This document shows, piece after piece, positions 1 to 7,176 of a DNA stretch of 10,580 nt (position 1 is its first letter; the number at the start of each line of letters is the position of its first letter). Made by a program: the position numbers and the translations under genes. Source of the stretch: Larix sibirica (Eukaryota > Streptophyta > Pinopsida > Pinales > Pinaceae); NCBI GenBank assembly GCA_004151065.3, contig NWUY0300054743.1, positions 11,039 to 21,618 on the forward strand, in the 5' to 3' direction. The notes under the pieces were generated by a model, which was given only the letters and a program-made list of their open reading frames with translations, was not told where the DNA came from and made no database searches.

Positions 1-330
1 AGCATGGTTGGATTTTTTTGGTGTCTCCTCCCAATACCGCCAAGTTTCGAACCCTAGGCCGCCTAACAAACGAAACCCTTAGAAACCATTCACGCTAGCG
101 GGAATTAACTTAAAATTGAAGGACATGGGGGTGGGATTTGATCCAATTTTGTATGCGGTCACACGATCATTTAATGCAATCTCTCTGGGTGAAACCACAT
201 ATTCGACCACTACCTCAAGGTGACCCCATGGCTTTAGGGTAAGCCTTCACGGGAATTGAACTTTTCCCACTTGTGAAAAACTCCTCGCTCTTCGCCAATG
301 GATCCAACCCCATTGGGCACCAACAATAGG
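1..330. other. Unclassified segment with tRNA-like B-box words
   Basis: No open frame or gene is visible. The segment is less AT-rich than what follows and contains three words that resemble the T-arm/B-box of tRNA genes: GTTTCGAACCCTAGG near 44-58, GGGATTTGATCC near 133-144 and GGGAATTGAAC near 250-260. Such words are common in tRNA-derived SINEs and in decayed plant repeats. No acceptor stem, anticodon arm or poly-A/T tail could be put together, so I infer only that this may be old repeat DNA. Confidence 0.2.
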
Positions 331-802
331 TTATTAATTGTAGTAAATATTCATATTTTTAATAGATAGGGTTAAAAAAAATTGAAGAATGAAAATATGA
401 GAATGTATTAAAAATGAATGTTTCGATCAATGCCATATGCCAAGAGATCACAAGAAATAATTAGCATAAGCATGAAAAAAAGTTTCAAATTCACGTGCAA
501 CCAACTATGTTTAGGAAGATATTTAAATTTTTTAAATAATTTAGATTAGAAAACCGTAAATTCAATTTTACAATTAGTTCATTGTTCTTACACCTCAAGA
601 TGGCATCTAAAGGGAGTCCAATGCAAGTAACCTTTGTTGAGCAATAAGAAGCAACAAAAGTCATAGTTTACTAACCACCTATCACCCATAAATAGACTAT
701 GTATTGCACACACAACAACAAATCTCAAAGGCTTGTTTTTTGTAAAAACCTATGTCATAGGACTACTCCTCAAAGTCACAATTTGCTTAATTTGAACAAT
801 GA
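331..802. other. AT-rich stretch, no gene recognised
   Basis: The stretch is rich in A/T runs. On the minus strand a 57-codon open frame runs from an ATG at 664-662 to a TGA at 493-491; its translation starts MTFVASYCSTK and resembles no family I know. Nothing else here supports a gene, an RNA or a mobile element. Confidence 0.3.
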
Positions 803-1395
803 TCATTTAAAGCTATTTACAGACCTTTGAATGTTGACATGAATGCATGGATGACCATAAATATAAACTAGGTTCTTGTTGTTGATGTCCCTAAAGGGAT
901 AACCATTTATACACATACTATACATGAAAATTTCATGTTTGTATTTAACAATTTCAATAATTAAAAATGCTTGGGAGGAACTTACACATGAGAAAGGATA
1001 AACCACCCCAAGCCTACATACTTTGTTGTGCACTTAGAAATCATGTAATTATTATCACAATAAGATAATTTAACTGCTACATCATGCATGGAGAGGGATG
1101 ATTGCCAAATGTCATGCATGGAGAGTGATGAGAGATGATTGCCAAATGTCATACATAATGCAATCATAGAAAGTTTGGTATTCACTTTTCCATTTCATAA
1201 GTGAGACGTCATCATTGCCTTCAAAAAACTCAAGTTGTGGTTCATACTTGGATATCTCTCTTTTGATCCCATATTCTAGCTTTCTCGACTTCCTAGTAGA
1301 AACCATATTGGTGGCATTCATATAATCCCCTAGGTCACTAGACTTGTCGATTGGCTCAACATAGGGTGAAGGTGTAGATAGTTTACGAGTGGAGT
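803..1395 (-). other. Unidentified minus-strand open frames, possible decayed coding sequence
   Basis: Several overlapping minus-strand frames stay open here. The best runs from just after a TGA near 1400 down to a stop at 1112. It reads STRKLSTPSPYVEPIDK, then DYMNATNMVSTRKSRK, then KYEPQLEFFEGNDD, with a mixed, non-repetitive composition typical of real protein. A second frame at 1033-803 includes INGYPFRDINNKN. A small tandem duplication at 1082-1148 and frame changes separate the two. I recognise no domain and see no convincing splice sites or polyadenylation signal. It could be a degraded gene fragment, part of an unknown repeat, or chance open frames. Confidence 0.2.
1082..1148. repeat. 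Two-copy tandem direct repeat
   Basis: A 30-base unit beginning TCATGCATGGAGAG and ending ATTGCCAAATG (1082-1111) is followed immediately by a 37-base second copy (1112-1148). The copies differ by one substitution (GGATG versus TGATG) and by 7 extra bases (AGAGATG) in the second copy, which themselves look like a local slip of the GATGAGAGATG sequence. A third partial start, TCATACAT, follows. This is a replication-slippage type duplication. Confidence 0.75.
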
Positions 1396-1450
1396 TATTT
1401 CATTTTAAAAACAAGCAGATGGAATGGTTCATACTTCATATATCTTTTTT
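1239..1450. repeat. Diverged direct repeat with GGTTCATACTT core
   Basis: The word GGTTCATACTT occurs at 1239-1249 and again near 1426-1436. Both copies are followed by TATCT and a T-rich run within about 15 bases. On the minus strand both read AAGTATGAACCA with an AGATAT-like word just upstream and a CTTG..TTTTT stretch downstream. This suggests an old duplication with a period of roughly 190 bases that includes part of the unidentified minus-strand open frame. The match is by eye and is imperfect outside the core. Confidence 0.4.
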
Positions 1451-1578
1451 CTATAACACCTATTGGATCTTGAATAATGGTTGGGAGTTATAAGGTTGTC
1501 CACTTAAGGTAGTTAGTCACTCAGCAAAAGAGACATTGACATTGTTAAATGCTTTGGGTTTATTTTTAATCATTTACA

Positions 1579-1631
1579 TTTTAAATCACCACACACTACT
1601 AGAGTTTTGAAACATCTAGTGCAATTTAAAA
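1579..1631. repeat. Imperfect palindrome, about 53 bp
   Basis: The outer arms TTTTAAAT (1579-1586) and ATTTAAAA (1624-1631) are exact reverse complements. Inside, TACTAG on the left can pair with CTAGTG on the right, with one G-T wobble, around a TTTTGAAA-containing loop. A CACTA word lies in the left arm, but no matching CACTA-type terminal repeat or 3-bp target duplication was found. It could be a small foldback element remnant or chance pairing of AT-rich sequence. Confidence 0.35.
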
Positions 1632-1965
1632 TAAACCTACCCCAAGATGGTGGTTTGATATCGACATGCTACAATTGGCAGGGCTACGTCGTTCTCCATA
1701 TTCATTTACTATCTACTTCAAGAATCATACTCCATATTTAAGCTTTCAAAACTTATTTGTAGATAGTGGAACATTACATGCATCTCAATTGATCTTGTAT
1801 TAGGGTCCTGTATAAGTCAAGATACAAAATATGTAACTTACGTTAATGAATGTGCCACACTAATTCAAATCATAACAAATAAATGAACAATAATTAAAAG
1901 CAAGACCTACTACAAAAGGGATGATCAAGCTTGGTGGATTGGAGAATGATGGAGGAACTCATGAG

Positions 1966-1987
1966 GGGTTACTGTCTGCAGTAACCC
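1966..1987. repeat. Perfect 8-bp hairpin
   Basis: GGGTTACT (1966-1973) and AGTAACCC (1980-1987) are perfect reverse complements around the 6-base loop GTCTGC. No T-run follows, so it does not look like a Pol III or bacterial-type terminator. It could be the core of a larger foldback element; the flanks do not pair well. Confidence 0.5.
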
Positions 1988-2445
1988 AAGCTGTCTATAA
2001 ATTAGTGTCTGTGAGCTCCAATGTCTCATGAAGCAATTGGTTCCCACTTTCCTAAGGGTTGCTTGTTAGGGGAATACCACTAACCTTAAAAGACTAACCA
2101 TAGCATGCAACGCCATCGATATGGATTCAAGCTTCACCGTACACCTTGAGGGTAGGGGCAGTGAACACATCATCACTCCCTAAACCCTGACAGCATCAAA
2201 AAAGTATATAGCCAACCTTTACCTTGTTGCTGTATTGCAGTGTAGCAAAATGATATTGTTAACGCACACATCTACAAAACTTATTAATCCTTCAATAAAG
2301 ATCCATAGGGTTTTCAGGAACTGCTCGAAACTTTGACTATCACAACTTAAATATCAAATATCCTTTTTTCAAAAAGGACCATGAACTTTATGTTGTTTGC
2401 ATACGAAATTGCAAGAAATTATAAGGACAGAAGGAAACTACAAGA

Positions 2446-3120
2446 TCAAACCTTCTTTGTTCTTCTATTAAAGTTCATCATGCAACCACCATAATAGCCA
2501 AGAAAGTCAAACTCAGCTCGTATAGGTGAAATGTTTGTTGAATTTACTGGAAAAACTTTTCCCAACCACACTAAGAACAACTTAAAGGCTTCAGTGAGTA
2601 GCAATGTAGCACACATTAGCTTGTTGGTGCTCAAAACACACACACACATAGCATTTCCTTCAATAATATATGCACCCACAACCTGTGCTTGCTCGAATAT
2701 TGCTGTAGCAAACTCCAGCAATACTCTTTCAGCTTGTAGCAGACATTAAAGGTTTGATCATACCTGTAAATGCAACCCTCAATCTCATTAAGGAAAATAG
2801 AGAGGAACACCAGATCTCCCAAGGAAAACAGCCACCAAGTCTACACGTAGAAAGCATATTCTTGCTTCTTGCAAGTAAAAACCACGTAGAAATATCTGTA
2901 CGTTTCAGTCTTTTAATCCCATGTATGTGTAGCAAGAGACACAGAATAACCATTTTGATACTTCTTGGCACTTGCAGTAAAAACAAAATACGAAGTATTA
3001 GAAAACCTTGATAATAATAACGCCTCCAGTAGTTGCTCGCCAATAAAGTAAACACTTACTGAAATAATGCTTTGTTTGTCAGTATTTACAGCACACACAT
3101 ACACCATGCAATCCACAATA
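2446..3120 (-). other. Unresolved minus-strand open frames downstream of the enzyme gene
   Basis: Several minus-strand frames stay open here: 2446-2721 or slightly longer (with LLEFATAIFEQAQVV), 2631-2822 (with YDQTFNVCYKLKEY) and 2913-3116. The last two share one frame, with stop codons between them. A plausible acceptor (TTTCCTTAATG...TTTACAG) lies near 2765. However, a plus-strand frame and a third minus frame are open over the same bases, so a general shortage of stop codons explains the openness equally well. I recognise no domain. A short (CA)6 run at 2637-2648 lies inside and produces the Cys-Val run in the minus translation. Confidence 0.15.
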
Positions 3121-3506
3121 ACAGCATATACAAGTTGAAAGCATCGCTATTTCCTGTTTCAGATAGGAAACACTTAACAGTCCAGAGCATACCCACCTGA
3201 TCTATAGTTTACTTTATGGCACAGATCTCCAACCATTGCTTAACCAGTTACCAGAGGATGGTTGTAACTTGTAACCCACCTTCCTACTTACAAATTTTAA
3301 TCACCCTCAAATACAGGAATCCACTATTATAACTACCAATGTGAAACTTCCTTCAAAATTCCTTATTAATCCCCCCTCGTATGACACACTTCCTATATTG
3401 TATCATAAAGGTCTATTCCAGATACTAACTGGTAGCATACACTCATTAAATAGCAGCATATGTTGCAATCATGCAAGTAAATGCTGAAGCCAGTCATGAA
3501 AGAAAT
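3121..3506 (-). other. 3' flank and likely 3' UTR of the enzyme gene
   Basis: This region lies directly downstream (minus strand) of the TGA of the enzyme gene and contains no open frame of note. It should include the 3' UTR, but no clear AATAAA lies in the first 100 bases after the stop; an AATAAG word on the minus strand near 3363-3368 is the nearest look-alike. The end of the transcript cannot be fixed from sequence alone. Confidence 0.3.
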
Positions 3507-3890
3507 TCAATGAACTGATGGTTTATTGGCAGTGACGGCAGCAGCAAGACCACGCTCTATATCACTCCATATATCCTCTACATCTTCCAAGCCCACTGAT
3601 ATCCTCAGCATTCCATCCGTTATTCCCATTACTTCCCTCTCAGCATGCGGGAGGGATCTGTGAGAGGTAGAAGCTGGATGTGAAACAGTGGTTGTAGTTC
3701 CTCCAAGGCTTGGAGCAAACTTGATAATCTTGAAACATGACACAGCTCTATTGGCTTCCTCAAATCCTCCGGGAACTTCAATAGCCATTATGGCACAATC
3801 TGGCGTCCATTTTATCCTTACAGGAATTGAGCTATAAAGTATTCGTCTTGCCAATTCTGCAGTTGTCAACAATGCACGCTCCATTCTCAC
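3507..3890 (-). CDS. Enzyme exon C: C-terminal domain and stop
   Basis: The acceptor ACAATACCAG (AG at 3892-3891) opens a phase-0 exon of 127 codons followed by TGA at 3509-3507. It begins VRMERALLTTAELARRIL, continues to KFAPSLGGTTTTVSHPAS and ends with RISVGLEDVEDIWSDIE and a short polar tail. Arg 96 of the exon corresponds to the Arg that holds the substrate alpha-carboxylate in this family. Between ARRIL and CAIMAIEV there are only 13 residues where E. coli MetB has about 29; the missing piece normally includes a YHP.L-type motif. The Pro in FAPSLGG is also found in plant cystathionine gamma-synthase, to my recollection, while E. coli MetB has Glu there. No frame-breaking lesion is present. 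Confidence 0.9.
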   Translation of the reverse strand: MRMERALLTTAELARRILYSSIPVRIKWTPDCAIMAIEVPGGFEEANRAVSCFKIIKFAPSLGGTTTTVSHPASTSHRSLPHAEREVMGITDGMLRISVGLEDVEDIWSDIERGLAAAVTANKPSVH

Positions 3891-5850
3891 CTGGTATTGT
3901 CAGAGTATTTGCTTATTTACAAGGTTTGTATCATTTTTTTGTGAACAATAAACTGATTATAAATCTGTCTTACTTTCTGATACCTGTAGCGTGCGAATGC
4001 CGCGAGTGGCAAGCCATGAATCGAATGGAGCAGCAAGCAGCCCCCAACGACCTGCCAACTTTGAAGCTAACTCTATATGGTGAGAAGAGCCTGCAACTAC
4101 TCCTGCAACCAGATCGCTATGGCCGCCAAGAAATTTAGTTACTGAATGAATGACCATATCAGCCCCCTGCACAAAATTTCAAGAAAAGATTAATCACACA
4201 TATTTTATCCACTTTTGTTCACATTACCAGACTAGTATCAAGAAACGATTGTGCTGGTCTGCTTTCCTAATGCTTAGCTAACTAATTGGCTTGATTGCTG
4301 ATCTGACCCTGAGGACTCCAGAGTCCATATAGGACTTAGTTTTGTTAACAAGAGTAGAGCTTGAAAACAAAGTTTTGAGTCGTACAATTCATATATCTTT
4401 AAGTTCAATACAGTAGATTAGAATCTATACCTCAGAACTAGGAACAGGTTTTTGTCCGATGCCCCAATTGGAATCTTACAATATGGAAGCTAACATTTTA
4501 AACAGTTAATAGCATTGGGAGAGTCGTATTACATAACAGTGCTGTGAGCCCGTGCTGCTTAGCTTTCTCCTCACTGATTGTGAACAGCAATGGAAGAGTA
4601 ACTTCAATCATCAATCATAAGCAGCCTTTTATCTTAGACCGTGAGACATCTTCCAGTAATTGTGAAATGGTCTGATACAAGGGACTGGCAGAAATATGAA
4701 ACCATGTCCTCATGTAACATCAGGCAAATATTTATCTTTTAGAATCCGTGTTTTATTGGATAAATGCAACACGGCATGATATAAAGCAGGTAATCCTGTG
4801 ACTTCCTCAATCTCTATGCAAAACAGTATTCCTTTTAAATATTTCATGTCAAAACAAGTTTAGTTAAATTCATGGATTATCCCCTACATGTGAGATCGGC
4901 ATTCTCTCCAGTAGATTTTGCACCTCCCATCCCATTCTATAATTATATTTGCAATCAAAGTCACATGTCAGTGCTGTCCTATTGACCTATATAATATTTG
5001 CCAGATCTTTGCCAGATCTATGTGACTTTGAAGGGTGCATTACTTAAAACATTCATCCTGCACCACAGCCAGGTTCTCAAAGCATCAGAGCAAAGGCAAA
5101 GGAATAGCAAGAAATCAATTATCAGGTTTTTCACATCAGAAGAGGCCACCTCTAGAATTATGAAAGATGAGAGGACAGGCATCTGGCATCCATGGGAGAA
5201 GAATCATCTCAAACATTACCATAGCTTCTGCTTTTGTTTTGGGGAGACGTATACATAATTACACCCAAGGTTCTCCACGTTAATTCCCACTAAAAATGGC
5301 CTGCCCTTGTCTATGGGGGCCAAGCTTCAAATACAGTGATCTGAATTTCTCTTGCATTACTAAAACAAATTTGTGTTTTCTTAGTGTTTCTGTATGACCA
5401 AACAATTAGTTTCCTCCCAGTTTGTTTAAGAAATGAATGGCTGTGAATACATCACCTGCTTGATGGGCTTGACCCTTATCGGGGTAGCAAATGTATTATC
5501 TACAATGAGAAATGCCCCATACTTTTTACATACAGTGGAAATAGACTGCAAATCCGCAACTCTGACACATGGATTAGTAATTGATTCCAGGAAAACAATT
5601 GTGTTATTATTTCTGGATGCAGTTGTAGTCTGCCCATTTGCTGTAACACAGTTCTTGAGAGCAAGCTCAAGAGTTTGTACGTTGTGCACATCTAGAAACT
5701 GTGTCATTATTCCAAATCTTTGTGCATCAACCTCAAAAAACTCTCGAGTGATACCATAGCAGTCAAACTGTGCCAAAATAAGATCACCTGCTTTACAAAA
5801 AGATAATACTCCTGCCACTATAGCCCCCATGCCAGAGGATGTTGCCAAAC
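3507..5850 (-). CDS. PLP-dependent Cys/Met-metabolism enzyme, cystathionine gamma-synthase/lyase family (C-terminal three exons, 5' end not in view)
   Basis: Three minus-strand exons (5850-5456, 4166-3984, 3890-3507) join in phase to 319 codons and a TGA stop. The family (fold-type I, Cys_Met_Meta_PP) makes or splits cystathionine and related thioethers using pyridoxal phosphate. Landmarks in order are SSGMGAI (cofactor-phosphate loop), FDCYG (Tyr that stacks on PLP), VDNTFATP (Asp that binds the pyridine nitrogen), SVTKFLGGHSD (Schiff-base Lys), APSLGG and RISVGLEDVED (substrate-carboxylate Arg). All are present. The bacterial enzymes have about 380-400 residues, so roughly 75-90 N-terminal residues, including the Tyr/Arg pair given to the neighbouring subunit, are missing, as is any plastid transit peptide. 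Whether the enzyme is a gamma-synthase, a gamma-lyase or a relative cannot be settled. Odd points: a Thr/Asn-rich insertion and a deletion of about 15 residues in the C-terminal domain. An intact gene with distant 5' exons or a 5'-truncated copy are both possible. Confidence 0.85.
3891..3983 (-). other. Short intron of the enzyme gene (93 bp)
   Basis: On the minus strand the intron runs from GTATCAGAAAG at 3983 to AATACCAG at 3891. It is T-rich near its end and sits in phase 0 between RTLQ and VRMER. Its length is typical of small plant introns. It contains no open frame of its own. Confidence 0.85.
3984..4166 (-). CDS. Enzyme exon B: Schiff-base lysine exon
   Basis: The exon is 183 bases, 61 codons, phase 0 at both ends. 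The acceptor reads CTTGAAATTTTGTGCAG (AG at 4168-4167) and the donor CTACAG/GTATCA (GT at 3983-3982). The protein begins GADMVIHSVTKFLGGHSD. The Lys of SVTK, codon 4136-4134, is the residue that forms the internal aldimine with PLP, and the Ser and Thr before it bind the cofactor phosphate. The exon ends FDSWLATRGIRTLQ, a well-conserved stretch that precedes the RMER helix in the next exon. Joining codon 131 of exon A to codon 1 of this exon gives the normal family spacing between the Asp and the Lys. Confidence 0.9.
4167..5455 (-). other. Longer intron of the enzyme gene (1,289 bp)
   Basis: On the minus strand the intron runs from GTGATGTATTC at 5455 to ATTTTGTGCAG at 4167, phase 0, between VKPIKQ and GADMV. 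It is AT-rich. A plus-strand open frame at 4998-5258 lies within it but shows no recognisable domain, and its neighbouring bases carry the ordinary composition of the intron, so I treat it as chance. No transposon ends were seen. Confidence 0.8.
5456..5850 (-). CDS. Enzyme exon A: PLP-binding region up to the Asp motif
   Basis: The exon is 395 bases: two bases that complete a codon from the previous exon, then 131 codons. The acceptor reads TTTGGTTTTATGCAG (AG at 5852-5851) and the donor CAG/GTGATG (GT at 5455-5454). The first base of the split codon comes from an exon not found here; the family would fit a small residue such as Gly. Residues 4-10 are SSGMGAI, 29-32 DCYG, 88-93 ESITNP and 116-123 VDNTFATP, with the PLP-ring Asp at 117. 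Residues 69-82 form a polar, Thr/Asn-rich stretch absent from the bacterial homologues I can recall. No stop or frameshift interrupts the frame. Confidence 0.85.
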
Positions 5851-6098
5851 CTGCATAAAACCAAACAGAGCCCAGTTATTGTTGAAATGATGGTGAAACT
5901 GCCCTGTTCCATAAGAGGGAGTCTTTACTTGTTACTGAAGACAAAGAAACCAGACAATCAGAATTTTCGAGCTGGTAATTTGGGTTCTTGACCTTAAACT
6001 GATGAAAACTGCAAGGCAAGACTAAAATACTTCTTTTGAGCATGGAAAATTATGCAGTATCTGAAAAAATTGCTTCCAAAGAGACATACTTGATTTAA
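5851..6098 (-). other. Upstream intron portion or 5' flank of the enzyme gene
   Basis: The bases just upstream of exon A (minus strand) form a good 3' splice site: a T-rich tract ending TGCAG at 5851. This shows that at least one exon should precede it. I looked for the expected SRSGNPTR-type motif on the minus strand through the rest of the window and did not find it. The stretch itself shows no gene. Confidence 0.5.
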
Positions 6099-6293
6099 AA
6101 TGAAGAAACAACGAGCAGTAAGCAATCAGTAGAAACTCAAGAAAGCTTCACGATTGAAAAGGGAATCAGACAGATGGAGCTGAGTGAAGGCTATAAGTAT
6201 ACGGAGATAGAAGACCAAGTACACGGAGCCCACGAAAAAGATGGCCTTGCCTTTTGGAAGAGTCACAAACAAGAGCTGAATGGCATTGATTAA
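6099..6293 (+). other. Unidentified 64-codon open frame
   Basis: The plus frame is open from 6099 (after a TAA at 6096-6098) to a TAA at 6291-6293, with an ATG at 6174-6176 that would give 39 residues. The translation is rich in Glu, Lys and other charged residues and includes SEGYKYTEIEDQVHGAHEK and GLAFWKSHKQELNG, which looks more like real protein than the neighbouring sequence. I do not recognise a family. It may be a remnant of a gene or repeat, or chance; there are no supporting splice sites, promoter or neighbours. Confidence 0.2.
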
Positions 6294-6392
6294 ACACTTT
6301 CACTAGTTCTAAAAGAGCTGAAACATTACAAGTATAGTGTCCCATCTTGACGAGTATAGTTTTGTGACACCTGATGAGGGTGAATTTTGATA

Positions 6393-6560
6393 GATTATGT
6401 ATATCAGACATATGTTATGGACCTGGTTAGGTCACGTGACTTGTGAACACGGATACATATATATGCATATGTTATATACATGGTTGCACTCTTTCTTATG
6501 TGTGAATATATATATATATGTGTGTGTGTGTGTGTATCGGACTGATTATGTGTATCAGAC
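6393..6560. repeat. Spaced direct repeat GATTATGTRTATCAGAC
   Basis: The 17-base word occurs at 6393-6409 (with A at the variable site) and at 6544-6560 (with G), 151 bases apart. ATATGTTAT follows each copy, directly after the first and about 20 bases after the second. The pair flanks the microsatellite, so it may mark an old local duplication. Confidence 0.5.
6506..6535. repeat. Compound (AT)7(GT)8 microsatellite
   Basis: An uninterrupted AT run at 6506-6519 passes directly into an uninterrupted GT run at 6520-6535. Such compound dinucleotide tracts are common and length-variable in plant genomes and can form Z-DNA-like structure. No gene function is implied. Confidence 0.95.
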
Positions 6561-6995
6561 TAATTTTGATTAAGTATATGTTATATGAATGTTTATTTTT
6601 CTGCACCCGATTAATAACATGGATTAGGATATACGATTGTGACATGGATGATCATAACCGTGTGGATCAAATTGTGATTATGATCTTGTCGATGATACAT
6701 ATTTTATATGATTATGTATGCTTTACCTTGTAATGAGCAGGATGGCATGGAACTTAGTTACTTGTCGACAAGGATGCTCAGATCAGAAATGACTGTGGAG
6801 GTTCTGTACACAAATGTGTTTAAGTTAAATTCATTGTGAATTTTATTTGATGCTCTTAATCTATGAGGTTGTGATGTGTGCAGGTCTGGGGAACAAGACC
6901 TTGCCAACGGACCATCAAATGGGTATGACCTCACAATCAGTACTTTGAGCGAACATGGAGTTTCGAGGCAAAATAGATAAGAAGTCATGGAGGTT

Positions 6996-7171
6996 AGGGC
7001 ATGGAGTCTTGAATCCATGGAAGATCAAGGCATGGAGCCTTGGATCTATGGAGTCTTGAATCCATGGAAGATCAAGGCATGGAGTCTTGGATCTATGGGA
7101 TAGATTAGGGTGCGGAGTCTTGAATCTACTAGGGCATGGAGTCTAGGTACAGGCAAAGGGCATGGAGTCTT
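6996..7171. repeat. Minisatellite with GGAGTCTT core
   Basis: The core GGAGTCT (once GGAGCCT) begins at 7003, 7034, 7050, 7081, 7114, 7138 and 7164, usually inside a larger GGCATGGAGTCTTGRATCYATGG-like unit. Two 47-base copies, 7003-7049 and 7050-7096, are adjacent and differ at one base only (C7038 versus T7085), so that duplication is recent. The outer units are shorter and more diverged, with spacings of 24-33 bases. The array ends right before the first base of retroelement-like coding sequence. No open frame is kept through it. Confidence 0.9.
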
Positions 7172-7176
7172 ATTAA

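Larger units (their letters stand above)
1400..2445. other. No gene recognised; two short palindromes
   Basis: About 1 kb of AT-rich sequence without an open frame that looks coding on either strand. The only structures I can support are two inverted repeats, at 1579-1631 and 1966-1987, listed separately. There are no paired terminal repeats with target-site duplications that would define a mobile element. Confidence 0.4.
6294..6995. other. AT-rich spacer with simple repeats
   Basis: No coding sequence is supported. The stretch holds a compound microsatellite (6506-6535) and a repeated word, GATTATGTRTATCAGAC, at 6393-6409 and 6544-6560. The rest is AT-rich with many TATAT/CATATG words. From about 6740 the composition becomes less AT-rich as the minisatellite is approached. 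It could include remnants of the retroelement's 5' region, but no LTR end, primer-binding site or gag frame is recognisable. Confidence 0.4.

Noticed and set aside
40-60. Possible tRNA gene or SINE from a GTTCGAA-type B-box word
   Set aside because: Only the B-box-like word is present. No cloverleaf, A box at the right distance or poly-A/T tail could be found on either strand.
1595-1620. CACTA-type DNA transposon end
   Set aside because: Only the five-base CACTA word and a short foldback are present, with no matching far terminus or 3-bp target duplication.
2446-3116. A second multi-exon gene on the minus strand
   Set aside because: Several frames on both strands are open over the same bases, and I could not join any of them with convincing splice sites or find a known domain; kept only as a low-confidence note.
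3827-4138. Plus-strand 103-codon open frame
   Set aside because: It overlaps exons B and C and the short intron in antisense and shows no recognisable protein.
4998-5258. Plus-strand 86-codon open frame inside the longer intron
   Set aside because: It is antisense to a well-supported intron, shows no domain, and its composition matches the intron around it.
5433-5759. Plus-strand 108-codon open frame
   Set aside because: It is the antisense shadow of exon A of the PLP enzyme, which has clear catalytic motifs on the minus strand.
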